From Candidatus Thiopontia autotrophica (GTDB taxonomy: Bacteria > Pseudomonadota > Gammaproteobacteria > GCF-002020875): DNA of 64,000 nt. Both the position numbers and the translations under genes were made by a program. Every line of letters begins with the position of its first letter. The stretch's first letter is position 1. Shown in pieces: positions 1-9,384 of the stretch. The notes under the pieces were generated by a model. That model searched no databases, had not been told where the DNA came from, and saw only the letters and a list, made by a program, of their open reading frames with translations. The DNA is taken from positions 109,665 through 173,664 of the forward strand of contig JACNFK010000034.1 of NCBI GenBank assembly GCA_014384675.1, written 5' to 3'.

Positions 1-75
1 ACGGTGAACAAACTCTCCCTAAAGATACGGTTCTATAATTTAGAATTAAAACGTAAATAGTGAGGAGAAGTATCT

Positions 76-2622
76 ATGGGAATCTCTAGAAGAGAGTTTA
101 TCAAATCCAATGCTGTGGCCGCGGCGGCTACTGCTGTTGGTATTAGCGGTATCCCCGTTGTAACCCAGGCAAAAGATGGCTACGATTCTGACGGTATCCG
201 CTGGGACAAGGCCCCATGTCGCTTCTGCGGCACTGGCTGTAGTATTCTGGTTGGTACCAAAAACGGCAAGCTGGTAGCTACGCAGGGTGACCCGGACGCA
301 CCAGTCAACAGAGGGTTGAACTGTATCAAGGGGTACTTCCTCTCCAAGATCATGTACGGCAGAGACCGTCTAACCACCCCTCTGTTGCGCCAGACTGATG
401 GCAAGTACGACAAGAATGGTGAGTTTACCCCAGTGAGCTGGGATGATGCATTCGACATCATGGCCAAGAAGTGGAAAACGGCGATGGCCAATGACCACGC
501 TCGTGGTGATGGCAAATCCACTGTTGGAATGTTTGGTTCGGGTCAGTGGACTGTTCTTGAGGGTTATGCTGCATCCAAACTTTACAAGGCTGGTTTCCGT
601 TCAAACAATATTGACCCTAACGCACGCCACTGTATGGCATCTGCGGTAGGTGCATTCATGCGTACCTTCGGCTCCGATGAGCCCATGGGCTGCTATGATG
701 ATTTTGAGCATGGTGAGAACTTTGTACTCTGGGGCTCCAATATGTCGGAGATGCACCCCATCCTCTGGTCGCGTATCACTGATACACGCCTGACCAAGAA
801 AAACTCATCGGTACATGTTCTCTCTACCTATACCCACCGTAGCTGTGACCTTGCAGACAATGTACTGATCTTCGAGCCACAAACTGACCTGGTGATTGGT
901 AACTATATTGCAAACCACATTATCCAGAGTGGCGCTGTAGACCATAATTTTGTAAAGAAACATACAAATATACGTCTCGCCAATACCGATATCGGTTATG
1001 GGCTGCGCCCAAATGATCCTCGTGAGAAGAGTGCAAAAAACAGCTCTCCACGCAAGGCTCAGGTTGGCTCCAAGCCAATGACCTTTGATGAGTACAAGGC
1101 ATTTGTTGCCGAGTACACCCTGGAGAAGGCCGTCGAGATGTCTGGTGTCCCTGCAGAGAACCTGAAGGCACTGGCTGATCTCTATGCTGACCCAAGCAAG
1201 AAGATCGTCTCTCTCTGGACCATGGGAACCAACCAGCATGTACGTGGTGTCTGGATGAACCACCTGATGTATAACCTGCATCTGCTGACCGGCAAGATCT
1301 CCGAGCCTGGCAATGGGCCATTCTCTCTGACTGGACAGCCTTCTGCCTGTGGTACCGCACGTGAGGTTGGAACCTTCGCCCACCGTCTGCCTGCAGACCT
1401 GGTGGTGATGAAGAAACCACACCGTGACTTTACCGAGAAGACCTGGAAGATTCCTGCAGGAACTATCCCTGGCAAACCTGGATACCATGCGGTACTACAA
1501 AATCGCAAACTCAAGGATGGCAAGCTGAATGCCTACTGGGTAATGTGTAACAACAACGTTCAGGCGGCACCAAATCTTAATGATGAGACCATGCCTGGGT
1601 ATCGTAATCCAAAGAACTTTATTGTCACCTCGGATCCATACCCAACTATTACCGCAATGGCATCTGACCTGATCCTTCCTACTGCAATGTGGATTGAGAA
1701 GGAGGGTGTATATGGTAATGCAGAGCGTCGCTCTCAGGCGTGGCGTCAGCAGGTTCCACCTGTAGAGGGTGCCAAGTCAGATCTCTGGCAGTTGATGGAG
1801 TTCTCCAAGCACTTCACTACCGAAGAGGCGTGGGGAGAGGCGCACGTTGCGGCCAACCCAGAGTTCAAGGGCAAGACCCTGTTTGATGTGCTCTATGGTA
1901 ATGGACAGGTCAACAAGTATGGCCTGGAGGATCTGGAGAGAGGGTTTGATAACGAAGAGGCGTTCCACTTCGGTTTCTACCCACAGAAGGGGCTCTATGA
2001 AGAGTATCGCCTGTTTGGTCTAAATGGCCCAAAGAAGGGGCATGAGCTTGGTGAATATACCCAGTATCACAAGACGCGCGGCATGCGCTGGCCGGTAATC
2101 GATGGCAAGGAGACCCTTTGGCGCTATCGTGAAGGGTTTGACCCACTGGTTAGAAAGTCAAACCCAACGGTTGCCAAGGGTGATGTCTACTTCTATGGAA
2201 AACCGGATGGCAAGGCCAACATCTTCTGTTGCCCTTACGAGCCACCTGCGGAGTCTCCGGATGCAGAGTTCCCACTGTGGATGACTACTGGTCGTGTACT
2301 CGAGCACTGGCACTCTGGCTCAATGACTCAGCGTGTTCCTGAGCTCTACCGTGCAGTACCTGATGCATTGATCTATATGCATCCAAAGGATGCCAAGGCG
2401 GCAGGACTACATGATGGTGCAGCAGCAATGGTTACATCCCGTCGCGGCAGCATGAAAGCGCGCGTCTCCACTCGAGGACGTAACAAGATGCCAGAGGGGC
2501 TGATATTTGTTCCATGGTTTGATGCGCGTCGTCTGGTAAACAAGCTGGTTCTTGATGCAACCGACCCTCTCTCCAAAGAGACGGACTTTAAGAAGACCGC
2601 TGTTAAAGTGACTAAGGCCTAA
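76..2622 (+). CDS. napA: Periplasmic nitrate reductase catalytic subunit NapA
   Basis: Reduces nitrate to nitrite in the periplasm using a [4Fe-4S] cluster and Mo-bis-MGD. A twin-arginine signal with SRREFIK at residues 4-10 precedes an Ala-rich stretch. Cluster ligands are C48, C51, C55 and C83; C186 in the NARHCMASA motif is the expected Mo ligand. At 848 residues it is full length for NapA. The ATG follows a GAGGAG ribosome site at 62-67. It heads a napA-napB unit; only 75 bases of upstream DNA are visible, with a possible TATAAT at 34-39 but no convincing -35, so it may be read from genes upstream of the window. Confidence 0.97.
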   Translation: MGISRREFIKSNAVAAAATAVGISGIPVVTQAKDGYDSDGIRWDKAPCRFCGTGCSILVGTKNGKLVATQGDPDAPVNRGLNCIKGYFLSKIMYGRDRLTTPLLRQTDGKYDKNGEFTPVSWDDAFDIMAKKWKTAMANDHARGDGKSTVGMFGSGQWTVLEGYAASKLYKAGFRSNNIDPNARHCMASAVGAFMRTFGSDEPMGCYDDFEHGENFVLWGSNMSEMHPILWSRITDTRLTKKNSSVHVLSTYTHRSCDLADNVLIFEPQTDLVIGNYIANHIIQSGAVDHNFVKKHTNIRLANTDIGYGLRPNDPREKSAKNSSPRKAQVGSKPMTFDEYKAFVAEYTLEKAVEMSGVPAENLKALADLYADPSKKIVSLWTMGTNQHVRGVWMNHLMYNLHLLTGKISEPGNGPFSLTGQPSACGTAREVGTFAHRLPADLVVMKKPHRDFTEKTWKIPAGTIPGKPGYHAVLQNRKLKDGKLNAYWVMCNNNVQAAPNLNDETMPGYRNPKNFIVTSDPYPTITAMASDLILPTAMWIEKEGVYGNAERRSQAWRQQVPPVEGAKSDLWQLMEFSKHFTTEEAWGEAHVAANPEFKGKTLFDVLYGNGQVNKYGLEDLERGFDNEEAFHFGFYPQKGLYEEYRLFGLNGPKKGHELGEYTQYHKTRGMRWPVIDGKETLWRYREGFDPLVRKSNPTVAKGDVYFYGKPDGKANIFCCPYEPPAESPDAEFPLWMTTGRVLEHWHSGSMTQRVPELYRAVPDALIYMHPKDAKAAGLHDGAAAMVTSRRGSMKARVSTRGRNKMPEGLIFVPWFDARRLVNKLVLDATDPLSKETDFKKTAVKVTKA

Positions 2623-2635
2623 GGAGGAGATACCA

Positions 2636-3079
2636 ATGAAAAAGCGTAATATCATGATGTTTGTATTGGGTGCTTCTCTGGCTGCACTGCTAGGTGGAAG
2701 TTCTGTTGTTGTGGCTGGCGATGTCACCTCCCTGCGTGGAGGCAGTGATATCAATGCCGATTCGGCAATTCCTACCAGGAAAAACCGCTTTAAGGATGCT
2801 GATCCTTTTGCACGAACCTGGAAAGAGCAGCCCCCGGTAATGCCTCACAAAGACTATTCAATCTCTGTAAAAGAGAACGAGTGTATGGATTGTCATAGTG
2901 ATGCGAACTACAAAGAGGAGGAGGCCACCAAGATTGGCCGTAGCCACTATGTAGATCGTGCCGGCAACACTCTTAACCACCTCTCTGGAGCAAGATTCTT
3001 CTGTAATCAGTGTCATGCCCCTCAATACCGGGTGGATCCGCTGGTTGTAAATGAATTCTCAACCAGTGCAAGACGCTAA
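2636..3079 (+). CDS. napB: Nitrate reductase diheme cytochrome c subunit NapB
   Basis: Small periplasmic electron-transfer subunit that passes electrons to NapA. An N-terminal signal peptide (about residues 1-27) is followed by two heme c sites, CMDCH at 83-87 and CNQCH at 123-127, with H71 and H104 placed as the likely distal heme ligands of the NapB family. At 147 residues the length is normal. The start lies 13 bp after napA behind an AAGGAGGAG ribosome site, so the two are surely cotranscribed. A strong terminator follows directly at 3111-3145. Confidence 0.95.
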   Translation: MKKRNIMMFVLGASLAALLGGSSVVVAGDVTSLRGGSDINADSAIPTRKNRFKDADPFARTWKEQPPVMPHKDYSISVKENECMDCHSDANYKEEEATKIGRSHYVDRAGNTLNHLSGARFFCNQCHAPQYRVDPLVVNEFSTSARR

Positions 3080-3110
3080 TGGCTAGAGAGTAGCTATTGA
3101 GTAGAAATAG

Positions 3111-3145
3111 CCGCTTGGATCTTGCATGATCCAAGCGGTTTTTTT
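3111..3145 (+). terminator. Intrinsic terminator after napAB
   Basis: A perfect 11-bp stem (CCGCTTGGATC pairing with GATCCAAGCGG, 6-nt loop) is followed by seven T. It separates napAB from napDG, so the downstream pair needs readthrough or its own promoter; a TATAAT at 3156-3161 is a candidate -10 but has a poor -35. Confidence 0.93.
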
Positions 3146-3204
3146 ATGCTGACGGTATAATCAGGATAAACTAAACATATAAAACAAGGGAAAGGAGGCA
3201 GATA

Positions 3205-3468
3205 GTGGAAGATACAGTTATACAAATTTCGGGAGTTGCAATCAGACTCAGACCAGAGATGATGGAGTCGGTTAAATCACAACTCAACGCCATTGATGGT
3301 CTGGAGATTCATGCCGAGGATGCTGCAGGAAAACTTGCCATCACTCTGGAGGGGCGTGACGCCAATACCATGACAGATAGCATCACCGAAATTGAGTCAA
3401 TTGATGGTGTTATTATTGTTAACCCTGTATATATTCACGATGAGACGGAGATTGCAGAGGCCTCTTAA
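3205..3468 (+). CDS. napD: NapD, chaperone for NapA maturation
   Basis: An 87-residue cytoplasmic protein of the NapD family. These proteins bind the NapA twin-arginine signal and hold back export until the Mo cofactor is inserted. The sequence begins with the typical beta strand and the ISGVAIRLRPE segment and has the NapD length. The start is GTG, supported by AAGGAGG at 3191-3197, seven bases upstream. It sits between the napAB terminator and napG, an unusual order because napD commonly precedes napA. Confidence 0.88.
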   Translation: MEDTVIQISGVAIRLRPEMMESVKSQLNAIDGLEIHAEDAAGKLAITLEGRDANTMTDSITEIESIDGVIIVNPVYIHDETEIAEAS

Positions 3469-3485
3469 CCGAACCTGAGCCAGCC

Positions 3486-4343
3486 ATGAGCAAGAAGAAG
3501 GTAGACCGCAGGCAGTTCCTCACCGACAGTGGAAAGATGGTTGGTGGGCTCTCTGTTGCTGGTGCTACGATTGGCCTGTTCGGCAAGCAGGCGAGCTCAA
3601 TGCCGGCCTATGCGCTGCGTCCACCTGGTGCACTTCCCGAGAATGAGTTTCTGGGCTCCTGTATCCGCTGTGGTCTCTGTGTTCAGGATTGTCCCTATGA
3701 GATCCTCCATCTGGCAGAGCTACAGGAAGAGGTGGCTCTAGGTACTCCATACTTTATCGCTCGCGACAAGCCGTGCGAGATGTGCGAGGAGATCTACTGC
3801 ATCCAGAATTGTCCTACCGGGGCACTGGATAGAGGCCTGGCTGATATCAATACCTCGCGCATGGGGGTTGCAGTTCTGGTTGATCAAGAGACCTGTCTGA
3901 ACCTGCTGGGGCTGCGTTGCGATATCTGTTACCGAGTCTGTCCGGTTCTTGATGAGGCGATATCACTGGAACGCTTTCACAATGCCCGCACCAAGCGTCA
4001 CACAATCTTCGTGCCGACTGTACACTCCGATGCCTGCACCGGTTGTGGCAAGTGTGAATATGCATGTCCTCTACCTGTTGCAGCAATCAAGGTGCTGCCG
4101 GAAAATATAGCCAAGGGACAACTTGGCGAGCATTATCGTTTAGGCTGGAGAGAGAAGGAGCAGGCCGGAGAGTCTCTGGTGACCCCGGACATAGAGCATC
4201 AATACAACCTGCCTGAGGGATTCCAATATGACCTCGAGGGCGAGGGGTTGATTGCACCTGAGGAGGGACCAAACCTTCTTGATCTTAATATTCCGGGAAT
4301 GCCAAAATTCTCGATTCCCGCCCCCAAAACAACCAAAAAATAG
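3486..4343 (+). CDS. napG: NapG-type ferredoxin with four [4Fe-4S] sites
   Basis: A periplasmic iron-sulfur protein thought to carry electrons from a quinol-oxidising partner (usually NapH) toward NapA. It has a twin-arginine signal (DRRQFL at 7-12) and four cysteine quartets: C59/62/65/69, C97/100/105/109, C137/145/148/152 and C184/187/190/194. The 285-residue length fits MauM/NapG. No napH or napC follows; the next gene encodes an unrelated small secreted protein. The electron-entry partner must therefore be elsewhere or upstream of the window. Confidence 0.92.
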   Translation: MSKKKVDRRQFLTDSGKMVGGLSVAGATIGLFGKQASSMPAYALRPPGALPENEFLGSCIRCGLCVQDCPYEILHLAELQEEVALGTPYFIARDKPCEMCEEIYCIQNCPTGALDRGLADINTSRMGVAVLVDQETCLNLLGLRCDICYRVCPVLDEAISLERFHNARTKRHTIFVPTVHSDACTGCGKCEYACPLPVAAIKVLPENIAKGQLGEHYRLGWREKEQAGESLVTPDIEHQYNLPEGFQYDLEGEGLIAPEEGPNLLDLNIPGMPKFSIPAPKTTKK

Positions 4344-4354
4344 GTTACTGAACC

Positions 4355-4696
4355 ATGAAAACTGTTATTGCGATAATCTGTTCGCTATTTGTCTACCAAT
4401 CTGCCTATGCCAATGATGCGTCCATATCGGATCGGGTCACTGCGCTGGAGAATCGTATCAGTGAGCTGGAGGATCAGCTCAGGGATAGTATCGGTAAAAA
4501 TCGCTGGAAGGATGATGTTCTGTGGCAACGGGTCAAAAAGGATATGACATCCCGCTCAATAAAGAGCCTGCTGGGCAAGCCCGGGCGAATTGAGGAGTCG
4601 ATCTTCACCACCTGGTACTACCATCCAACCTCCAAGCTATATGCTTTTGTCTGGTTTGATGAGGACAAGGTTCTGGGGTGGAAGGGGCCTGAGTAA
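4355..4696 (+). CDS. Small secreted protein of unknown function at the end of the nap cluster
   Basis: Not recognised as a named family. A signal peptide (about residues 1-19, ending AYA) is followed by a short heptad-like segment (about 25-45, ALENRISELEDQL) and a C-terminal part rich in W, Y and F. The pattern around SLLGKPGRIEES followed by aromatic strands recalls the small BamE/SmpA-like fold, but this is a weak impression. It begins 11 bp after napG in the same direction, so cotranscription is likely. Its stop is 3 bp from the convergent aldehyde dehydrogenase stop. Confidence 0.75.
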   Translation: MKTVIAIICSLFVYQSAYANDASISDRVTALENRISELEDQLRDSIGKNRWKDDVLWQRVKKDMTSRSIKSLLGKPGRIEESIFTTWYYHPTSKLYAFVWFDEDKVLGWKGPE

Positions 4697-4699
4697 GTT

Positions 4700-6064
4700 T
4701 TACCCAATCCAGATGGTTTTGGCGTTCACAAACTCATGCATTCCAAGTTTGGATAACTCTCGTCCGTAACCGGAATTTTTGATTCCTCCAAAGGGGAGAC
4801 GCGGATCACTTTTGACGATCCCGTTTACAAAGGTGGCACCTGATTGAATCTTGCGGGCCACGCGCTCACCACGCTCCAGATCTTCGGTCCAGACGCTCCC
4901 TCCAAGCCCAAATGGGCTGTCGTTGGCAATACGGACTGCATCGGTCTCATCTGTGGCACGAATCACAATCGCCACCGGCCCGAAGAACTCTTCACTGTAA
5001 GCCGCCATTCCAGGTTTTACATGGTCGAGAATTGAGGGGGCATAACCGGCATGGGTTATATCTGATGGGCTACATCCGGTCAACGGCTCCGCCCCCGCCT
5101 CGATACTTCTCTGTACCTGCTGATCAAGCTCATCACGCAGATCTGTTCTCGCCATTGGTGCCAGTGTGGTGGCTGGATCCATTGGGTCGCCCAACTGCAA
5201 CTCCTCCACGGCCTGTTTGAACCGAGAGACAAACTGGTCGGCAACAGCCTCAACCACAATAAACCGTTTGGCTGCAATACAGCTCTGTCCACTATTAAGG
5301 TAACGAGAGGCTACTGCTACCTTTACCGCCGCATCCAGATCACAATCCTCCAACACAATGAATGCATCGGACCCCCCAAGCTCGAGCACGCTCTTTTTGA
5401 GGCTTGCCCCTGCTGTTGCAGCTACCTGTCGCCCCGCCGGCTCACTCCCTGTAAGGGTGACAGCGTGAACACGATCATCCTCGATGATTTTTGCCACCTG
5501 GGAGGCACGAATCATCAATGAGGTGAATACCCCCTGTGGCGCACCGGCCTCTCTGAACACCTCCTCAATGGCATGTGCAGAGCCGGGTACGTTGGATGCG
5601 TGCTTGAGCAGACCGGTATTACCGGCAACCAGTGCGGGGGCGGCAAAACGGAAAACCTGCCAGAGCGGGAAATTCCAGGGCATTACTGCCAATACCGTCC
5701 CCAATGGCTGGTGCGCAACCAGGCTTTTGCCAGCATCGCTTGCGATGATCTCATCCGCCAGAAAACCTGGCCCTTCATCTGCATAGTAGTCACATACCCA
5801 GGCACACTTCTCTACCTCAGCCTCGGACTCAGTTATCAGCTTGCCCATCTCTTTGGTTAGCATCTCTGCAAGTTCTCGCTTGCGCCTGCGCAACAGCTCT
5901 CCAGCCTTGCGCACAATGGCACAACGTTGCTCCAGGGGGGTGGACTGCCAGACTGGTGCTGCGGATGCGGCCTGAGCCAGTGCAGACTCTATCTGCTGTT
6001 CATCCCAATTCGGGATCTGCTCAATCACCTCGCCGCTGTATGGATTGATGGATTCAAAACTCAT
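4700..6064 (-). CDS. NAD(P)-dependent aldehyde dehydrogenase, succinate-semialdehyde type
   Basis: Oxidises an aldehyde to the acid. Catalytic E228 (in LELGGSDAF) and the nucleophile C262 (in [11 protein letters not shown]) are both present, and the MPWNFPLWQ segment near residue 130 is a family signature. The overall sequence style and 454-residue length are closest to the YneI/Sad class of succinate-semialdehyde dehydrogenases; the substrate is inferred. It lies just downstream of the feo cluster on the same strand, its start overlapping the end of the small Cys-rich gene by about 11 bp. Confidence 0.9.
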   Translation of the reverse strand: MSFESINPYSGEVIEQIPNWDEQQIESALAQAASAAPVWQSTPLEQRCAIVRKAGELLRRRKRELAEMLTKEMGKLITESEAEVEKCAWVCDYYADEGPGFLADEIIASDAGKSLVAHQPLGTVLAVMPWNFPLWQVFRFAAPALVAGNTGLLKHASNVPGSAHAIEEVFREAGAPQGVFTSLMIRASQVAKIIEDDRVHAVTLTGSEPAGRQVAATAGASLKKSVLELGGSDAFIVLEDCDLDAAVKVAVASRYLNSGQSCIAAKRFIVVEAVADQFVSRFKQAVEELQLGDPMDPATTLAPMARTDLRDELDQQVQRSIEAGAEPLTGCSPSDITHAGYAPSILDHVKPGMAAYSEEFFGPVAIVIRATDETDAVRIANDSPFGLGGSVWTEDLERGERVARKIQSGATFVNGIVKSDPRLPFGGIKNSGYGRELSKLGMHEFVNAKTIWIG

Positions 6065-6278
6065 TGCTACCCCCTCTCTTAGTCGTTTTCTGTCTATTGG
6101 TCAGTGAGACATTCTGCCCTGACGGGCAATCTTTTCCCTGAGAACAGCCTTGACAGGATGATGATGAGCCATCTCTGCCCAGACCGAGGGCACGTCTTGA
6201 ATATCGCCACAAGTAGCGCAGGGCAAAGATCAGGATTACCCCCAGCACCATGATCTCTATTGTGGTCAACTCACTCAT
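6054..6278 (-). CDS. FeoB-associated Cys-rich membrane protein
   Basis: A 74-residue protein with one N-terminal transmembrane helix (about residues 7-24), a basic stretch and a CxxC-x5-C cluster (CQGCSQGKDC). Small Cys-rich membrane proteins of this kind often accompany feoB. The start chosen is the ATG whose ATGA overlaps the feoB stop at 6275-6277; a longer in-frame extension exists but lies wholly within feoB. Its precise role in iron uptake is unknown. Confidence 0.8.
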   Translation of the reverse strand: MSELTTIEIMVLGVILIFALRYLWRYSRRALGLGRDGSSSSCQGCSQGKDCPSGQNVSLTNRQKTTKRGGSNEF

Positions 6279-8416
6279 AAAAAGTACCCCGCAACCCTTA
6301 CCACAACCCATGCCAGAACCCATGCGATACCTAATCCCAGTCCAATGGAGAACGTGGTCCAGCCAACTGACTGGGTCTCTCTTTTTATAACCGCAATGGT
6401 TGCAAGGCATGGCATATAGAGGAGGGTAAAGACCATAAACGCAAGTGCCACCTCCGGAGCCATGCTCCCAGCCATCGCCTCACGCAGACTCATACTCTCC
6501 TCATCCACCTCATCACCTGTGTTGTAGAGGACTCCAAATGTAGAGACCACGATCTCCTTGGCCACAAATCCGGTCAGGAGGGCGATACTCCCCTTCCAGT
6601 CAAACCCCAGGGGCTCAAATATGGGCTGGATTGTTCTCCCAATCTGCCCCAGATAGCGCCTCTCCTGCTCCTCAGCCGCCTGCCTGTTTGCAAGCTCGGA
6701 AAGTGCCTGCTCTCTTGCCTGCCCCGCATCCATCTGCTGCTCTATACGGTGCTGCTCTGCGCCATAGTCCACGCTCAACTCAACGTTTTGAGGAAAGGCC
6801 TGCAGGAACCAGATAATGATAGAGCCCACCAGAATGATACCGCTCACCTTTTTTAGAAACTCTACCGCCTTCTCCCACATGTGGATCACAACCGAGCGGG
6901 CTGCCGGCAGGCGATATGGTGGCAGCTCCATTACAAACGGATCAGAGAGGCCTTGAAACATGGTCTTTTTCATCATCCAGGCGGCACCCATGGCTACCAG
7001 AATGCCCGCCAGGTAGAGCGCAAAGACTACTGTGCCTGCATACTCTGCAAAGAAGATTCCGGCCAACAGTACATAGACCGGCAGACGGGCCGAGCAGCTC
7101 ATAAAAGGGTTGATGAGGATGGTGAGCAGCCTGTCCCTGGGGTTCTCGATGGTACGGGTCGCCATAATAGCCGGCACGTTACAACCAAACCCCATAAGCA
7201 GGGGGATAAAGGCTTTGCCATGGAGACCGATACCGTGCATAAAGCGGTCCATCAGAAAGGCGGCTCGTGCCATATATCCGGTATTCTCAAAGAATGAGAT
7301 AAACAGGAATAACAGCACAATATTGGGGAGGAAGATGATGATGCCACCAACCCCGCCAATAATTCCATCCACCAGCAGATTGCGGATCAACCCCTCCGGC
7401 ATTAGCTCTGTGGTTGTATCAGAGAGCCAGCCCACTCCGGAATCAATCCAGTCCATCGGGTATTGGCCAACGGTAAACGTGGTCTGAAACATCAGCCACA
7501 TAAAGAAGAGAAATAGTGGCAGCCCCAGTGCTCGATTCAGCAGCACCTGGTCAATCCTGCGGGTCATGTTTTGGGCACGTACCGGTTTTGACTGCTGCAT
7601 GGTCTCCTGCACCAGACCGTGAATAAATCCGTAACGGCCATCAGCCAACAGGGTTGGGGAGTCTTCGCCATGACTATCTTCAAGTTCTGTCTGCTCGCTC
7701 TTTGCTGCTGCAATCAGGTCTGCATGGTCATGCTCCTGTGCCAGCACATCGGAGTCCCCCTCCAGAAGCTTGAGTGCCAGCCAGCGAGAGCGCTCCTCCT
7801 CAATCTGTCCGGGGTGGAGTTTTGCGATATGTTCCTGGGTACGCTCAATCGCCTCTTCCACATGAGAGTCGTATGGAACCCTGATCTGACGAGAGCTGAA
7901 CCCATCTTCTGCAATAGCTACTATCGCATCCAGCAGCTTCTCCTTGCCCTCGCCTGTACGTCCAACAGTCTCTACTGTTGGTGCCCCGAGAAGCTGAGAG
8001 AAGGTGGCTGTATCGATCTCCATCCCCTTGGCCCTAACCTCATCAATCATATTTAGATTGATAATACGGGGCAGGTCCATCTCGATCAGCTGGGTGGTGA
8101 GAAACAGGTTCCTCTCCAGATTTCCGGCATCTACAACATCAACCACCAGATCAGGTGACTCATTAAGGATATACTCACGAGCCACCTTCTCCTCTACTGT
8201 TTTTGAGGAGAGTGAGTAGGTTCCGGGTAGATCGATAACATTTATGGTCCACCCCTTGTGGTGTACAGTTCCCTCTTTACGGGTAACTGTTACCCCGCTG
8301 AAGTTTCCCACCCGTTGACGCGCGCCCGTCAGGTGGTTAAAGATTGTGGTCTTTCCACAGTTGGGATTTCCTGCAAGGGCTACATTGATGATCTTGTCTG
8401 TCTGACCCATGGTCAT
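6275..8416 (-). CDS. feoB: Ferrous iron transporter FeoB
   Basis: Inner-membrane Fe(II) importer with an N-terminal GTPase domain. G1 is GNPNCGKTT at 16-24, G3 is DLPG at 62-65 and G4 is NMID at 122-125. The C-terminal half has the gate-type repeats rich in hydrophobic helices, including the GCNVPAIMATR segment. At 713 residues it is somewhat shorter than the E. coli protein but typical for the family. Its ATG overlaps the feoA stop (ATGA) and its stop overlaps the start of the Cys-rich gene, giving a tightly coupled feoA-feoB-Cys-rich unit. Confidence 0.97.
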   Translation of the reverse strand: MTMGQTDKIINVALAGNPNCGKTTIFNHLTGARQRVGNFSGVTVTRKEGTVHHKGWTINVIDLPGTYSLSSKTVEEKVAREYILNESPDLVVDVVDAGNLERNLFLTTQLIEMDLPRIINLNMIDEVRAKGMEIDTATFSQLLGAPTVETVGRTGEGKEKLLDAIVAIAEDGFSSRQIRVPYDSHVEEAIERTQEHIAKLHPGQIEEERSRWLALKLLEGDSDVLAQEHDHADLIAAAKSEQTELEDSHGEDSPTLLADGRYGFIHGLVQETMQQSKPVRAQNMTRRIDQVLLNRALGLPLFLFFMWLMFQTTFTVGQYPMDWIDSGVGWLSDTTTELMPEGLIRNLLVDGIIGGVGGIIIFLPNIVLLFLFISFFENTGYMARAAFLMDRFMHGIGLHGKAFIPLLMGFGCNVPAIMATRTIENPRDRLLTILINPFMSCSARLPVYVLLAGIFFAEYAGTVVFALYLAGILVAMGAAWMMKKTMFQGLSDPFVMELPPYRLPAARSVVIHMWEKAVEFLKKVSGIILVGSIIIWFLQAFPQNVELSVDYGAEQHRIEQQMDAGQAREQALSELANRQAAEEQERRYLGQIGRTIQPIFEPLGFDWKGSIALLTGFVAKEIVVSTFGVLYNTGDEVDEESMSLREAMAGSMAPEVALAFMVFTLLYMPCLATIAVIKRETQSVGWTTFSIGLGLGIAWVLAWVVVRVAGYFL

Positions 8417-8652
8417 AACCCCTTATCAATATTGACAAGGATCTGATCTGCCTCTGCATTACGCAGACTTACCTGATATCCACGAATTGTATAGGAGCGT
8501 GGATCCCCAAACGGGGCGGTGGAATCAACCCCAATCGTGGAGCCTTTTAGAAAACCCATCTCTGTCAGACGTTGGCGGAGGCGGTTTTCTCCATTAATGC
8601 CAATAATGGTGCCCTCCTCTCCAGGCTTTAGTGATGCCAGTGTTGCTTCCAT
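8413..8652 (-). CDS. feoA: FeoA, SH3-like partner of FeoB
   Basis: A 79-residue FeoA-domain protein, a cytoplasmic accessory to FeoB. It has the family pattern LKPGEEGTIIGI near the N terminus and RLTEMGFLKGSTI in the middle. It is the first gene of the feo unit, and its stop overlaps the feoB start by four bases. An AT-rich near-palindrome just upstream (8679-8697) may be a Fur site. Confidence 0.93.
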   Translation of the reverse strand: MEATLASLKPGEEGTIIGINGENRLRQRLTEMGFLKGSTIGVDSTAPFGDPRSYTIRGYQVSLRNAEADQILVNIDKGL

Positions 8653-8678
8653 GATGGTCCGGGTTTATTGATGTGTTT

Positions 8679-8697
8679 GAGAATTATTACTATTTGC
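8679..8697 (-). promoter_or_regulatory. Possible Fur-type operator upstream of feoA
   Basis: An AT-rich 19-mer matching about 12 of 19 positions of the consensus Fur box by eye; it partly overlaps the perfect palindrome ATTTGCAAAT (8692-8701). It ends 27 bp before the feoA ATG. Iron repression of feo by Fur is well known, but the match here is only moderate. Confidence 0.3.
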
Positions 8698-8753
8698 AAA
8701 TAATATCACAAAAAGTATGGCAATACAAAAAGTGGATGCCTCTCCGGCACCGA

Positions 8754-9215
8754 TCAGGCAGTCCGGTATCCCAGCCTCTCCTCGAGATCAACCTCACGAA
8801 TACAGGATTCACAATAGGCAAAGATATCCGACTCTTCCGATTGCAGACAGTCGTGGATGGTATCCAGATTTTCCAGCACCTCCGCACGAAACTGCTCCCG
8901 ATCAATCTCGGAACCATCTTTCATCCACCACCTTCTGATCAGAGATACAAAGACAGAGATTACACGCTGAATGTCACCCATCGACTCAAGTATCTGGCTC
9001 TTGCGACCAGCAACACAGTTCTGGTCGATAATCATCTGCGAGAACACTCTGTCCTCCAGGGTGAAATGTGCGAAAAGGAGTTTGGAGAACTCCTCAAGTT
9101 GCTGGATTATTTCAACTGGATCAAATCCAGACTCACTGTTTAGCTGTGCAACAAACTGATCAATCTGCCCGTTGATCTGTTGGTGTTGCAGTTCCAGTTC
9201 CTCATATATCCCCAT
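8754..9215 (-). CDS. Hemerythrin-like HHE-type four-helix protein
   Basis: A 153-residue, mostly helical protein with histidines and acids spaced as in hemerythrin-like domains: H11, H50 with E54 (FAHFTLED) and H121 with E127/E128 (IHDCLQSEE). One middle histidine of the classical set is not evident, so a full di-iron site is not assured. Family members bind oxygen, NO or iron. It is about 100 bp upstream of feoA on the same strand, which suggests a link with iron handling. A good sigma70-like promoter lies upstream at 9281-9309. Confidence 0.65.
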   Translation of the reverse strand: MGIYEELELQHQQINGQIDQFVAQLNSESGFDPVEIIQQLEEFSKLLFAHFTLEDRVFSQMIIDQNCVAGRKSQILESMGDIQRVISVFVSLIRRWWMKDGSEIDREQFRAEVLENLDTIHDCLQSEESDIFAYCESCIREVDLEERLGYRTA

Positions 9216-9280
9216 ACCATCTTATAAAGCAATTTTTGTACCACTTCTGGCATCAGTATGAAAAATTGGTATCTTACTGA

Positions 9281-9309
9281 TTTATATATATTAAATAGTT
9301 TTATGACAA
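9281..9309 (-). promoter_or_regulatory. Sigma70-type promoter for the hemerythrin-like gene
   Basis: On the minus strand TTGTCA (9304-9309) and TATAAA (9281-9286) are separated by exactly 17 bp. A near-palindrome with a GGTTAACC core lies immediately upstream of the -35 at 9322-9340 and may bind an activator. Confidence 0.6.
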
Positions 9310-9384
9310 CCCTGATGACTCGATATGGTTAACCTATATCATTCAATTTTTTAACCTTTACATTGAATGCATTGAACGTTTCGT

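Noticed and set aside
805..1488. Long antisense frame inside napA
   Set aside because: It lies wholly within a well-conserved gene on the other strand, and its product resembles nothing recognisable.
6279..6410. N-terminal extension of the FeoB-associated Cys-rich protein
   Set aside because: The extension lies entirely in feoB; the ATG at 6278 with an ATGA overlap is the natural start.
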